A stretch of 64,000 bases of DNA, from NCBI RefSeq assembly GCF_026241895.1, contig NZ_JAPJIV010000011.1:1-64000 (forward strand), given 5' to 3'. The notes under the pieces are model-generated. The model was not told where the DNA came from. It saw nothing but the letters and a program-made list of their open reading frames with translations, and made no database searches. Numbering within the stretch: the first letter of the stretch is position 1; the number at the start of each line of letters is the position of its first letter. This stretch comes from Pseudomonas sp. RIT-562. Its GTDB lineage: Bacteria > Pseudomonadota > Gammaproteobacteria > Pseudomonadales > Pseudomonadaceae. Made by a program: the position numbers and the translations under genes. This document shows, one piece after another, positions 9,204 to 18,727 of the stretch.

Positions 9204-9404
9204 TCGTTTGAGGGCTTTAAAAAGGCAAACCAGTACAGTTTCAAGACTTCACGTTAATATCAGTACAATTGCTATATCACCAATATTGGCTGTTCGAACG
9301 CGCCCACCCGGGCCTAATATCCAACTAGTACGTGGCGAATGCTGCAAAACAGACGTCTTGTTCAATAAGCCACCTCCCATCCGGTTCATTTAAGGAGTTA
9401 CACC
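9204..9404 (+). promoter_or_regulatory. Upstream region of the DUF2388 cluster with GTAC boxes
   Basis: Two near-identical direct repeats, CAGTACAGTT (9231-9240) and CAGTACAATT (9261-9270), start exactly 30 bases apart, about three helical turns. A third GTAC core is at 9328. The same core occurs repeatedly before the DUF1127 gene, so both units may share a regulator. AAGGAG at about 9392-9397 is the ribosome-binding site of the first DUF2388 gene. Confidence 0.5.
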
Positions 9405-9722
9405 ATGTCCCGTCTTCGTCTGCTCAGCGCTGCAGCCCTGCTCGCCGTGGCTGCCAATTCCCACGCCACCAGCTTCATCGTGACCACAGATGCCGTTGTT
9501 GGCGCACTGAAAGCTACTTCCGATGCGACTTCCGACGTCACCTCCTCCTTCCGCGACGACAAAATCGTCCGCGCCGCTCGTGATGACGCTGCCAGCTTCG
9601 TTGCCAGTGAAGGCTCGATCCGTGGCGTGAAGCTGGAAAGCGCACTGGATCACATCCGCCACCAGGCGCCTCAGCTCAATGCAACCGACGCACAGCTGGC
9701 CCAGGCCATCCTGACCATCTAA
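9405..9722 (+). CDS. DUF2388 secreted protein, copy 1 of 3
   Basis: A 105-residue protein with a clear signal peptide (cleavage after about residue 22, NSHA). The mature part carries the family core DDAASFVASEGSIRG followed by KLESALDHIR. From memory this is the DUF2388/TIGR02448 family of about 100-residue exported proteins, found mostly in Pseudomonas, often as tandem triplets, function unknown. No cysteines in the mature part. Probably periplasmic. First of three paralogues leading into the DUF4105 gene. A role with that large exported protein is inferred only from the arrangement. Confidence 0.88.
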   Translation: MSRLRLLSAAALLAVAANSHATSFIVTTDAVVGALKATSDATSDVTSSFRDDKIVRAARDDAASFVASEGSIRGVKLESALDHIRHQAPQLNATDAQLAQAILTI

Positions 9723-9831
9723 AGTGGATGCCTGATATGGGGCACGCAAGTCGTGTCCCATTGTTTCAGCGCTGGCTCTAGAACAGGCATTCCGCTAGCC
9801 TTTGGACTCGCTTTTTCAACTATCGAGTCTC

Positions 9832-10149
9832 ATGCGTTTTCTTTCAAAACTGTTGTTCACTCCGCTATTAATCACCATCGGCTGGTCTGGATCAGCCCAG
9901 GCTTACGACGCCTTCAACCTGTCCACCCAGGGCATCGTCGCCAGCGGCTATGCCACAAGCATGGTGACCTCGGCCCCCTTCGACCGTAAGCTACTGCTCG
10001 CTGCACAGGACGACGCCGCCACCTTCATCGCCACCGATGGGCAACTGCGAGGCGCGCGCCTGGAGTCCGCACTGGTTTATCTGCGCCATACCCGGCCAAA
10101 ACTTCATGCAAGCGACCTTGAACTGGCGCAGGCAATTCTCGTCCAATAG
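9832..10149 (+). CDS. DUF2388 secreted protein, copy 2 of 3
   Basis: A 105-residue paralogue of the preceding gene. The signal peptide is MRFLSKLLFTPLLITIGWSG followed by SAQA. The core reads DDAATFIATDGQLRG, then RLESALVYLRH. The middle of the mature domain is less like copies 1 and 3 (SMVTSAPFDRKLLL in place of the SDVTSSFRDDKIV-type segment), so it has drifted most. The ATG at 9832 gives a normal signal peptide; upstream in-frame codons would spoil it. It lies 109 bases after copy 1. Confidence 0.85.
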   Translation: MRFLSKLLFTPLLITIGWSGSAQAYDAFNLSTQGIVASGYATSMVTSAPFDRKLLLAAQDDAATFIATDGQLRGARLESALVYLRHTRPKLHASDLELAQAILVQ

Positions 10150-10176
10150 TTATCTTTGTATTTCCGGAGTCGTTCC

Positions 10177-10497
10177 ATGCGTAACCCGCTGATTGCCGCC
10201 GCCCTTGGCTTGTTTTTCTTGGCCGACATGGCCCAGGCGCAAACCCTGGTAGCCACCAGTAACATCGTGATTCGTGCCAGCCAGCGCACGCTGGATTTCA
10301 CCTCGGACACCACCACATCGATCCGCGACTCGAAAATCGTCCGTGAAGCCCATGACGATGCCGCCAGTTTTGTAGCCAGTGACGGAGAAATCCGTGGTGC
10401 ACACCTCGAAGCGGCTTTCGACACCTTGCGCACCCGCGTCCCGGAAGCGCGCGACGCCAGTGACCAGGTTCTCGCTGAAGCCATCCTCGCACTGTGA
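10177..10497 (+). CDS. DUF2388 secreted protein, copy 3 of 3
   Basis: A 106-residue paralogue with a signal peptide ending near residue 21 (ADMAQA). The core is DDAASFVASDGEIRG, then HLEAAFDTLRTR. It is closest to copy 1: the segment between signal and core (DTTTSIRDSKIVREA) matches copy 1's SDVTSSFRDDKIVRAA. ATG at 10177 with CCGGAG upstream. Its stop codon overlaps the GTG start of the DUF4105 gene (GTGA), so the two are translationally coupled. This is the best evidence that they act together. Confidence 0.88.
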   Translation: MRNPLIAAALGLFFLADMAQAQTLVATSNIVIRASQRTLDFTSDTTTSIRDSKIVREAHDDAASFVASDGEIRGAHLEAAFDTLRTRVPEARDASDQVLAEAILAL

Positions 10498-12455
10498 GGT
10501 CGGTAGGCGCCTGGCTGCTGGCCGGGGTTGTATTGCTGCTCGGCAATACGGCCCAGGCTGACCTGCAATTACGGCTCAAGACCACAGGCCTGAGCCCCGC
10601 GCAACAACAGGCCAGCCAGGCGCTCATTGATGAAGCCATGCAGGCATTACCGCCGCGGTTCATCCAGCAGCTTGACCGCCGTATCGACGTTGGCTGGACC
10701 GACGACATGCCGGCCAACGCCTACGGCCAGGCGTCACTGGTTTCCGAACTCGACCTGAACCGTAACCTGCTCGACAGCCTCACCGACGGCAGCGCCGCGA
10801 GCAAAAAAACTTACCGTCCCCACGGCACAGTGCGCCGGGAGATGCTCGCCACGGTGTTGCACGAGCTCACTCACATCTATGACCGCTCACGCCTGTGGTC
10901 AGGCTCTGAGCGCACCCTGATCCAGCGCTGCACCCGGCGTAACAGCAGTGCCGGGTTGATCGGCCTGCCCGACGAGTGTCGGGGCCAGAACGACCGGCGT
11001 TTCACCATCAGCGACGACCCACGTCTGCTCGATCTTGCAGGCTGGCAACAATATGTCGGCAGGCGTGGTGAGCGAGAACAGCACAATCGGCAGATCGCGC
11101 GCAGCCCTGACATCTACGAAACCAGTAGCCCCAAAGAGTTCGTGGCGGTCAACATGGAGTATTTCCTCCTCGACCCGAGCTACGCCTGCCGTCGCCCCGC
11201 GCTCTATCGCTACTACAAGGAGCACTTTGGCTGGGCACCTGCCGCCAAGGACACCTGCGCCAAATCTTTCGCCTTCCTCAATGCAGGCAACGATTTCGCC
11301 AAACAACCCCTTGGGCAGGTCGACCCGGAGCGTGTTTACGCAGTCGACTATTTGCTGGCCGAGGCCAACCAGAACTGGGTCAGCCGCTGGGGCCACAGCA
11401 TGTTGCGCTTGGTAATTTGTGCGCCGGGTCGGCCACGGGGGCCGGATTGCCGCCTGGATCTTGATCAACACCTGGTGCTGTCATACCGCGCCTTTGTCGG
11501 CGATGTGCAGCTGTCGAGCTGGGACGGTCTGGTCGGGAAGTACCCGTCGCGCCTGTTCGTGCTGCCCCTGGCCCAGGTCATCGATGAATACACCAAGACC
11601 GAGCTGCGCAGCCTCGCCTCGATTCCGCTGACCCTGTCGCGCAACGAGATCGAGGAGGTGGTCGAGCACGCGGCCGAGATGCATTGGAGCTATGACGGCA
11701 ACTACTTTTTTCTGTCCAACAACTGCGCAGTGGAAGGCCTGAAACTGTTGCGCAGTGGCACCAACAACAAGCAACTGGTCGGTCTCGACAGCATCATGCC
11801 CAATGGTTTGCTGGAAGTACTGAAGGGTCGCGGGCTGGCAGATACCAGCGTTCTCGATGATCCGCGCGAAGCCTTGCGCCTGGGCTATCGCTTCGACTCA
11901 TTCCGCGACCGCTACCAAGCGATGTTTGAGGTGCTGAAAAAACATCTGCCGATCAAGCAGGAGACGGTCGAGGAGTGGCTGGCGATCAAGGCTCTAGAGC
12001 GACGCCAGTGGATCGACCAGGCAGACCTGCGCACCAGCGCCGCCCTGCTTCTGCTGGAGCAGGCAGCGTTTCGGCAGCAATTGGTACTGGCGCAGGATGA
12101 GGTCAAGCAACGGTATCTGGGCGCGCGGGAATTGAAGAACGGCGGCATGGACAAGGCCAACGCCACCCTGCAGCAGATCCTCGCTAACAGCGGCTTCCTC
12201 AGCCGGCCGGCAGAACTGCTCGGCACTGGCGGCTATGGATTACCGCAGCCAAGCGAGTGGCAGCGCCTGGAATCGGAAAGCAGCCTGCGGCAGAAACAGC
12301 TTCAGGTGCTGACGGGGGATCTGGACAAGGAGGTCAGAGCGCTGCTGGACCCGGCCCGAGCAGCAGAGATGGCGGAGAATGAAGCCAACCTGAAGCAAGT
12401 TGGCGAACATTTGCGCAAATTGCACAAGGCAGCCGGAGGACTCGAGCTGCCTTGA
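10494..12455 (+). CDS. Exported HExxH plus Lnb_N (DUF4105)-like protein
   Basis: A 653-residue protein with an N-terminal signal peptide (about residues 1-22, ending NTAQA). Two parts can be seen. Residues about 25-250 contain HELTH at 123-127, an HExxH zinc-metalloprotease motif followed by IYDRS. Residues about 280-440 look like DUF4105 (Pfam Lnb_N), with WGHSMLRL at 299-306 and SNNCAVEGLKLL around Cys411, the likely catalytic His and Cys of a papain-like fold. The remaining about 200 residues are helical and charged. The GTG start overlaps the upstream DUF2388 stop. Lnb_N occurs in a Bacteroides lipoprotein N-acyltransferase, but I cannot say that activity applies here. Probably periplasmic. 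Confidence 0.8.
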   Translation: MRSVGAWLLAGVVLLLGNTAQADLQLRLKTTGLSPAQQQASQALIDEAMQALPPRFIQQLDRRIDVGWTDDMPANAYGQASLVSELDLNRNLLDSLTDGSAASKKTYRPHGTVRREMLATVLHELTHIYDRSRLWSGSERTLIQRCTRRNSSAGLIGLPDECRGQNDRRFTISDDPRLLDLAGWQQYVGRRGEREQHNRQIARSPDIYETSSPKEFVAVNMEYFLLDPSYACRRPALYRYYKEHFGWAPAAKDTCAKSFAFLNAGNDFAKQPLGQVDPERVYAVDYLLAEANQNWVSRWGHSMLRLVICAPGRPRGPDCRLDLDQHLVLSYRAFVGDVQLSSWDGLVGKYPSRLFVLPLAQVIDEYTKTELRSLASIPLTLSRNEIEEVVEHAAEMHWSYDGNYFFLSNNCAVEGLKLLRSGTNNKQLVGLDSIMPNGLLEVLKGRGLADTSVLDDPREALRLGYRFDSFRDRYQAMFEVLKKHLPIKQETVEEWLAIKALERRQWIDQADLRTSAALLLLEQAAFRQQLVLAQDEVKQRYLGARELKNGGMDKANATLQQILANSGFLSRPAELLGTGGYGLPQPSEWQRLESESSLRQKQLQVLTGDLDKEVRALLDPARAAEMAENEANLKQVGEHLRKLHKAAGGLELP

Positions 12456-12468
12456 GCAAAAACCGCGC

Positions 12469-13277
12469 TTAGACTCGAGCCTTGCGCACACCTTCCGACA
12501 AGGCTGCGCAAAGGCTCAATACGCCGTCGATGGCCTGGTCAGGGGTGGTCGCATTGGCGATATGATCGATCAGTGCCGATCCCACCACTACCCCGTCAGC
12601 AAGACGCGCGATCGCTGCGGCCTGCTCTGGCGTGCGGATCCCAAAACCAATGCTGATCGGCAAGTCGGTATGTCGACGCAGGCGGGCAACGGCCTCTTCC
12701 ACGTGCTCCAGAGTGGCTGCGCCAGCGCCGGTCACACCGGCCACCGACACGTAGTACACGAAACCGGAGCTGCCGTTCAGTACCGTTGGCAGACGCACAT
12801 CATCGGTAGTCGGCGTGGTCAGGCGGATGAAGTCGAGGCCAGCGGCCTGGGCCGGGTCGCACAACTCACCGTTATGCTCAGGCGGCAGATCGACCACGAT
12901 CAGGCCATCCACACCCGCAGCCTTGGCATCTTCAATGAAGCGCGGCACGCCATACATGTGGATCGGGTTGAAATACCCCATCAACACCAGCGGCGTATCG
13001 GTATTGCCTTCACGGAATTCGCGAACCATCTGCAGGGTTTTTGCCAGATTCTGCTTGGCACCCAAAGCACGGATGTTGGCCAGCTGGATCGCCGGGCCGT
13101 CCGCCATAGGGTCGGTGAACGGCATGCCCAGTTCGATCACGTCGGCACCGGCACCCGGCAGTCCTTTGAGGATTGCCAGCGAAGTGTCATAGCTCGGGTC
13201 GCCGGCGGTGACGAAAGTTACCAGGGCTGCGCGATTCTGTTCCTTGAGTTCGGCAAAACGCGTTTGCAGGCGGCTCA

Positions 13278-13278
<1 letters not shown>
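12469..13278 (-). CDS. trpA: Tryptophan synthase, alpha chain
   Basis: A 269-residue TIM-barrel enzyme that splits indole-3-glycerol phosphate to indole and glyceraldehyde 3-phosphate, passing indole to TrpB. The catalytic Glu49 and Asp60 are visible in [16 protein letters not shown]. The phosphate-binding glycines follow near [13 protein letters not shown]. Its ATG overlaps the trpB stop codon (ATGA), showing tight coupling. Normal length, no anomalies. Confidence 0.97.
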
Positions 13279-14625
<1,347 letters not shown>

Positions 14626-15519
14626 ATGAGCCATGACCTTCCCCCGCTAAATGCCCTGCGCGCCTTCGAATCCACCGCCCGTCTGAACAGCGTGAGCCAG
14701 GCTGCCGAACAGTTGCACGTCACCCATGGCGCAGTAAGTCGGCAACTCAAGGTTCTTGAGGAGCATCTGGGAGTCAGCCTGTTCATTAAGGATGGTCGCG
14801 GCCTGAAACTCACAGATGCGGGCGTTCGACTGCGCGATGCCAGCAGTGAAGCCTTCGAGCGCCTGCGCACCGTTTGCGCGGAACTGACGCAAAGCACCGC
14901 AGATGCGCCTTTTGTGCTGGGCTGCTCGGGAAGCCTCCTGGCGCGCTGGTTCATTCCGCGTCTGGGCCGGCTCAATGCAGACCTGCCGGACCTGCGCCTG
15001 CACCTGTCAGCAGGCGAAGGCGACCTTGATCCACGGCGCCCCGGGCTGGATGCCCTGCTCGTCTTCGCCGAGCCACCCTGGCCGGCGGACATGCAGGTGT
15101 ATGTCCTGGCCAGCGAAAGGATCGGCCCGGTGCTGAGCCCGCGTTTCACCGGCTTTGCCAAACTGCAGGACGCCCCGGCCAGCGCATTGCTGGGCGAGCC
15201 GTTGCTGCACACCACTTCGCGGCCACAGGCATGGCCGAGCTGGGCACAGCAAAGCGACCTCGACGCCAAGGCGCTGAAGTATGGTCAGGGGTTTGAGCAT
15301 TTGTATTATTTACTGGAGGCGGCGGTAGCCGGGTTGGGTGTGGCGATTGCCCCCGAACCACTGGTAATCGAAGACTTGAAGGCGGGTCGCCTGGTTGCGC
15401 CGTGGGGTTTCAAAGAGACCCCGGCGCAACTGGCGTTGTGGTTACCCAAGCGCGCCGCGGATGGGCGCGCAAGGCAGCTGGCGCAGTGGCTTAAAAACGA
15501 GCTGCGCCAAACAGATTAG
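14626..15519 (+). CDS. trpI: LysR-type activator of trpBA
   Basis: A 297-residue LysR regulator with the helix-turn-helix near residues 20-45 ([21 protein letters not shown]) and a substrate-binding domain. Divergence from trpBA is the classical Pseudomonas trpI arrangement, in which the protein binds indole-3-glycerol phosphate, activates trpBA and represses itself. ATG at 14626. Its last four bases overlap the end of the convergent DUF883 gene. Confidence 0.93.
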   Translation: MSHDLPPLNALRAFESTARLNSVSQAAEQLHVTHGAVSRQLKVLEEHLGVSLFIKDGRGLKLTDAGVRLRDASSEAFERLRTVCAELTQSTADAPFVLGCSGSLLARWFIPRLGRLNADLPDLRLHLSAGEGDLDPRRPGLDALLVFAEPPWPADMQVYVLASERIGPVLSPRFTGFAKLQDAPASALLGEPLLHTTSRPQAWPSWAQQSDLDAKALKYGQGFEHLYYLLEAAVAGLGVAIAPEPLVIEDLKAGRLVAPWGFKETPAQLALWLPKRAADGRARQLAQWLKNELRQTD

Positions 15520-15842
15520 TCACCACGTTTGCACAGCAGGTAGGCTGCCAGCAAACCCAGTGCGCCTACAGCGACGCCGGCTGTGGTCCAAGGGTGTTCC
15601 TGAGCGTAGTCACGAGTGGCAATCCCGGTTTCGCGGGTTTTCACTTTGACTTCTTCGTAGGCATCGCTGAGCAGGTGGCGCGAATGTTTCAGCGCGCTCT
15701 CGGCGTTGGCTTTCAAGACTTTCAGGGTTTTGCGCGACTCGTCCGAGGCGTCGTCCTTCAGGCTTTCCAAAGACTTCAGAAGACTCTCGATCTCGGCTTC
15801 CATGCTTTGCAATGAGGCTTTACGTAAAGAGGTGTTGGCCAT
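15516..15842 (-). CDS. DUF883 (ElaB/YqjD-type) membrane-anchored protein
   Basis: A 108-residue protein. It has a long charged helical region (residues 1-80), then a C-terminal membrane segment ([16 protein letters not shown]), preceded by the glycine-poor WTTAG motif typical of DUF883. E. coli relatives YqjD and ElaB are C-tail-anchored inner-membrane proteins that bind ribosomes in stationary phase, and that is the best guess for role and place here. Convergent with trpI, overlapping it by four bases. Confidence 0.85.
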   Translation of the reverse strand: MANTSLRKASLQSMEAEIESLLKSLESLKDDASDESRKTLKVLKANAESALKHSRHLLSDAYEEVKVKTRETGIATRDYAQEHPWTTAGVAVGALGLLAAYLLCKRGD

Positions 15843-15999
15843 GGTGGCTCTCCTGCATTGGTGATGAGTGGCGTGTGTTGGTTGGGACTACAGCGGTTTG
15901 AGAAAGTGCAGTAAATCTGAACTTCTGCATCGAGTTGAGCGACAGAAGTAATACGAAAATTCACTGCTAGTCTGTATTTCATAACCCAAGGAGAACGCT

Positions 16000-16215
16000 A
16001 TGACTGATCACCACACGTACAAGAAAGTCGAGCTGGTTGGCTCATCTGCCAGCAGCATCGAAGACGCAATCAACAACGCGCTGGCCGAAGCCAGCAAAAC
16101 CATCAAGCACCTTGAATGGTTTGAAGTGACCGAGACTCGCGGCCATATTGAGAACGGCCGGGCTGCGCATTTTCAGGTAACACTTAAGGTCGGCTTCCGG
16201 ATTGCCAGCAGCTGA
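16000..16215 (+). CDS. Dodecin
   Basis: A 71-residue protein of the dodecin family. The pattern [20 protein letters not shown], then [20 protein letters not shown], matches the three-strand/one-helix fold. Trp41 (in EWFEV) is at the usual flavin-stacking place. Dodecins form hollow 12-mers that store flavin or CoA-related compounds and buffer free flavin. AAGGAG lies before the ATG. Monocistronic. A GAACTT at 15919 with a weak -10-like ACAGA 17 bases later might be an AlgU-type promoter, but the fit is poor. Confidence 0.92.
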   Translation: MTDHHTYKKVELVGSSASSIEDAINNALAEASKTIKHLEWFEVTETRGHIENGRAAHFQVTLKVGFRIASS

Positions 16216-16336
16216 GATTGAGCTAGTCTTCTGAACTTGCGCGCTGGCCGAATGCCATAGGGAATGGCAAAGCGCTACATGAGTGCGCCCGGTTAAATTT
16301 GGGCGCCCCTATTACTCCGACCAGAGAATGCATCAG

Positions 16337-16558
16337 ATGAACAAGTTTATTTTGGCGGTAGGTCTGTTGAGCCTTGCCGGCACAGCATTCGCCGCGGGCA
16401 AGCCGTGCGAAGAACTCAAAGCCGAAATCGCCGCGAAGCTTGATGCCAAGGGCGTTTCCGGTTACTCGCTGGAAATCGTGGACAAAGGCACTGCGGCAGA
16501 TGGCAAGGTGGTAGGCACCTGTGAAGGCGGTGCCAAAGAAATCGTCTACAAACGATAG
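16337..16558 (+). CDS. DUF1161 periplasmic protein, copy 1
   Basis: A 73-residue protein with a signal peptide (cleavage after GTAFA). The mature part has the DUF1161 pattern KPCEELKAEIAAKLDAKGV, then YSLEIVDKG and a C-terminal GTCEGGAKEIVYKR. The two cysteines probably form a disulfide. Function unknown; related E. coli proteins are small periplasmic proteins. The ATG at 16337 gives the signal peptide. A second copy lies at 18482-18721. Followed by a strong terminator. Confidence 0.85.
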   Translation: MNKFILAVGLLSLAGTAFAAGKPCEELKAEIAAKLDAKGVSGYSLEIVDKGTAADGKVVGTCEGGAKEIVYKR

Positions 16559-16580
16559 GTTGATTCTGCGGTAACACTCA

Positions 16581-16608
16581 AAGCCGACGCGGTGGCGTCG
16601 GCTTTTTT
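16581..16608 (+). terminator. Terminator after DUF1161 copy 1
   Basis: A perfect ten-base-pair stem (16581-16590 with 16595-16604), a four-base loop and a T run. It also separates the convergent LLM-family gene. Confidence 0.92.
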
Positions 16609-16626
16609 ATGCGCGGGGTTCAAGAA

Positions 16627-17628
16627 TCAGCCCTTCATCACCTGCGCCAACAGTTCGTAGGAATGCACTCGGTCGGCATGCTCGTAGAGGTCGCTGGTGA
16701 AGATCAACTCGTCTGCCTGGGTCTGCTCAATCAGCACCTCCAGCTTCGCGCGAATTTTCTGCGGACTGCCGACCATCGCCAAGCCGAGGAAATCCCCCAC
16801 CGCTTCCTTCTCATGAGGCAGCCACAGGCCGTCCATGGTTTTCACCGGAGGACGCTGCACCAGACTCTGCCCACGCATCAGCGCGAGGATTCGCTGGTAC
16901 ACCGATGTGGCCAGGTAATCAGCTTGTTCATCGGTATCGGCAGCCACCAACGGCACGCCCAGCATCACGTAAGGCTTGTCCAGAACCGCTGAAGGCTTGA
17001 AATGATTGCGATAGACGCGAATCGCCTCATGCATGAAGCGCGGTGCGAAATGGGAAGCGAAGGCGTAGGGCAAACCGCGCTCACCGGCCAGTTGCGCACT
17101 GAACAAGCTCGAACCCAGCAACCACACCGGCACGTTTGTGCCTGTGCCAGGCATGGCGATGATGCGCTGGTCCGGCGTGCGCGGGCCAAGGTAACGCACC
17201 AGCTCCGCGACATCCGCCGGGAAGTCGTCGGCACTGCCGGAGCGTTCACGCCGCAGTGCGCGGGCGGTCATCTGGTCAGAGCCGGGGGCGCGCCCCAGGC
17301 CAAGGTCAATGCGGCCTGGGTAAAGGCTTTCCAAGGTGCCGAACTGTTCGGCGATCACCAAAGGCGCGTGGTTGGGCAGCATCACCCCACCGGAACCAAC
17401 ACGAATGGTCGAGGTACCACCTGCCAGGTAACCCAGCAAAACCGAGGTTGCCGAACTGGCGATGCCGTCCATGTTGTGGTGTTCAGCAACCCAGAAGCGG
17501 TTGTAGCCGAATTTTTCGACATGCTGCGCCAAGTCCAGGGAATTGCGCAGAGACTGGGCCGCACTGCCGTTTTCGCGCACAGGCACCAGGTCCAGGGTGG
17601 AAAATTTTACGTCGGTCAATCGTTTCAT
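16627..17628 (-). CDS. LLM-class (luciferase-like) flavin-dependent oxidoreductase
   Basis: A 333-residue luciferase-like monooxygenase. Visible motifs are the N-terminal [13 protein letters not shown], then [20 protein letters not shown] and [10 protein letters not shown], the signature of the subgroup that includes E. coli YhbW. Members use FMNH2 from a partner reductase, and the substrate here is unknown. ATG at 17628 chosen: GAAGCAGG lies upstream, and the in-frame extension to 17706 does not match the family start. Convergent with the DUF1161 gene and divergent from osmC. Confidence 0.87.
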   Translation of the reverse strand: MKRLTDVKFSTLDLVPVRENGSAAQSLRNSLDLAQHVEKFGYNRFWVAEHHNMDGIASSATSVLLGYLAGGTSTIRVGSGGVMLPNHAPLVIAEQFGTLESLYPGRIDLGLGRAPGSDQMTARALRRERSGSADDFPADVAELVRYLGPRTPDQRIIAMPGTGTNVPVWLLGSSLFSAQLAGERGLPYAFASHFAPRFMHEAIRVYRNHFKPSAVLDKPYVMLGVPLVAADTDEQADYLATSVYQRILALMRGQSLVQRPPVKTMDGLWLPHEKEAVGDFLGLAMVGSPQKIRAKLEVLIEQTQADELIFTSDLYEHADRVHSYELLAQVMKG

Positions 17629-17784
17629 AAACCTGCTTCTCCAATCGGGGGGGCGCAGGTTTTTTCTTGCGAACGAAAACCTGCCGAATCCATAAGCGTG
17701 TTTCATGCAATGAGGGCATATACCCGAGTTTCAATAGGCAAGGCAAAAAAACCTACGAAAATGGTAGGACTTTTCAGTTCGGGT

Positions 17785-17812
17785 GAACTTTGCACCTACG
17801 TCTATCCTCAGA
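17785..17812 (+). promoter_or_regulatory. AlgU (sigma-22)-like promoter of osmC
   Basis: GAACTT at 17785-17790, a spacer of exactly 17 bases, then TCAGA at 17808-17812. This matches the AlgU/RpoE-type consensus (GAACTT, 16-17 bases, TCTGA) with one mismatch. It lies 61 bases before the osmC start. From memory, osmC of P. aeruginosa is an AlgU-dependent gene. Confidence 0.75.
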
Positions 17813-17873
17813 ACCCTAGCAACCGAAAACCACGAAGGCGCGGCAATTCGCGCCCGAACTTGAGGAGGCAGAC

Positions 17874-18305
17874 ATGGCTATCACTAAGAAAGCATCGGCT
17901 CACTGGGAAGGTGACCTGAAAACCGGTATCGGCTCGATTTCCACCGAAACCGGCGTACTGCGCGAGGCCCCATATGGCTTCAAGGCTCGGTTTGAAGGCG
18001 GTAAAGGTACCAACCCGGAAGAATTGATCGGCGCCGCACATGCGGGCTGTTTCTCCATGGCGTTCTCGATGATCCTCGGCGATGCCGGGCTCAAGGCTGA
18101 CAGCATCGATACCAACGCCGAAGTGACCCTGGATCAGGTTGAAGGGGGTTTCGCGATCACTGCGGTCAAGCTGATCCTCAAGGCGAAGATCCCGGGCGCG
18201 TCCCAGCAGCAGTTTGAAGAATTAAGTAACAAAGCCAAAGAAGGCTGCCCGGTTTCCAAAGTGTTGAATGCGAAAATCACTCTGGACGCCACCCTGGTCA
18301 GCTAA
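17874..18305 (+). CDS. osmC: OsmC-family peroxiredoxin
   Basis: A 143-residue OsmC-type thiol peroxidase that reduces organic hydroperoxides. The two catalytic cysteines are Cys59 (in [11 protein letters not shown]) and Cys125 (in EGCPVSKVL), and both are present. Length and the N-terminus [15 protein letters not shown] match E. coli OsmC rather than Ohr. GAGGAGG lies ahead of the ATG. The promoter looks AlgU-dependent (17785-17812), tying it to envelope/osmotic stress. Cytoplasmic; single-gene unit. Confidence 0.93.
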   Translation: MAITKKASAHWEGDLKTGIGSISTETGVLREAPYGFKARFEGGKGTNPEELIGAAHAGCFSMAFSMILGDAGLKADSIDTNAEVTLDQVEGGFAITAVKLILKAKIPGASQQQFEELSNKAKEGCPVSKVLNAKITLDATLVS

Positions 18306-18322
18306 ATCTGCCTGGGCGGGAC

Positions 18323-18386
18323 AAAGATCGCGGTCTGCGGCAGCTTCTACCCAGGTAGAAACTGTCATGGACGGCGATCTTTTTTG
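18323..18386 (+). terminator. Possible terminator after osmC
   Basis: AAAGATCGC (18323-18331) pairs with GCGATCTTT (18374-18382), followed by more T. The 42-base loop contains a nested hairpin (TTCTAC-CCAG-GTAGAA, about 18345-18360). The long loop makes this less certain than the other terminators. Confidence 0.5.
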
Positions 18387-18481
18387 TCCTGAAACAAAAC
18401 CCCGAAGGTCAATCTGTGGTCGAATAAATGACAGCAGCTTTAGCGCACGACCGTGCGCGCTGCCGGAAAAGGAGCTTCACC

Positions 18482-18721
18482 ATGAAACGTTTTGCCTTGG
18501 CGATTATCTGCGGTGCACTGGCGACTTCGGCCATGGCGGCGCCCAAGGATTGCGAAGAACTCAGGAAAGAGATCGAGATCAAGATCCAGGCGAATGCCGT
18601 GCCTTCCTACACACTGGAAATCGTGTCCAAGGAAGAAGCGGACAAGCATGACGTGGCAATGGTCGTCGGTTCCTGCGAAAACGGCACCAAAGCCATCATC
18701 TACCAGAAAAACGACACCTGA
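18482..18721 (+). CDS. DUF1161 periplasmic protein, copy 2
   Basis: A 79-residue paralogue of the gene at 16337. Signal peptide ending ATSAMA; mature part KDCEELRKEIEIKIQANAV, then YTLEIVSKEEADKHDV and VGSCENGTKAIIYQ. The two cysteines are conserved between the copies. The insertion DKHDVAM makes it a little longer. AAAAGGAGC precedes the ATG at 18482. It ends seven bases before the convergent lipoprotein gene. Function unknown. Confidence 0.85.
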   Translation: MKRFALAIICGALATSAMAAPKDCEELRKEIEIKIQANAVPSYTLEIVSKEEADKHDVAMVVGSCENGTKAIIYQKNDT

Positions 18722-18727
18722 TCCGAC

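Noticed and set aside
10104..10568. Minus-strand frames across the DUF2388 cluster
   Set aside because: Antisense to three clear paralogous genes with signal peptides; no independent support.
15919..15946. Possible AlgU promoter before the dodecin gene
   Set aside because: GAACTT is present but the -10 (ACAGA) fits poorly and overlaps the divergent DUF883 upstream region; not listed as a feature.
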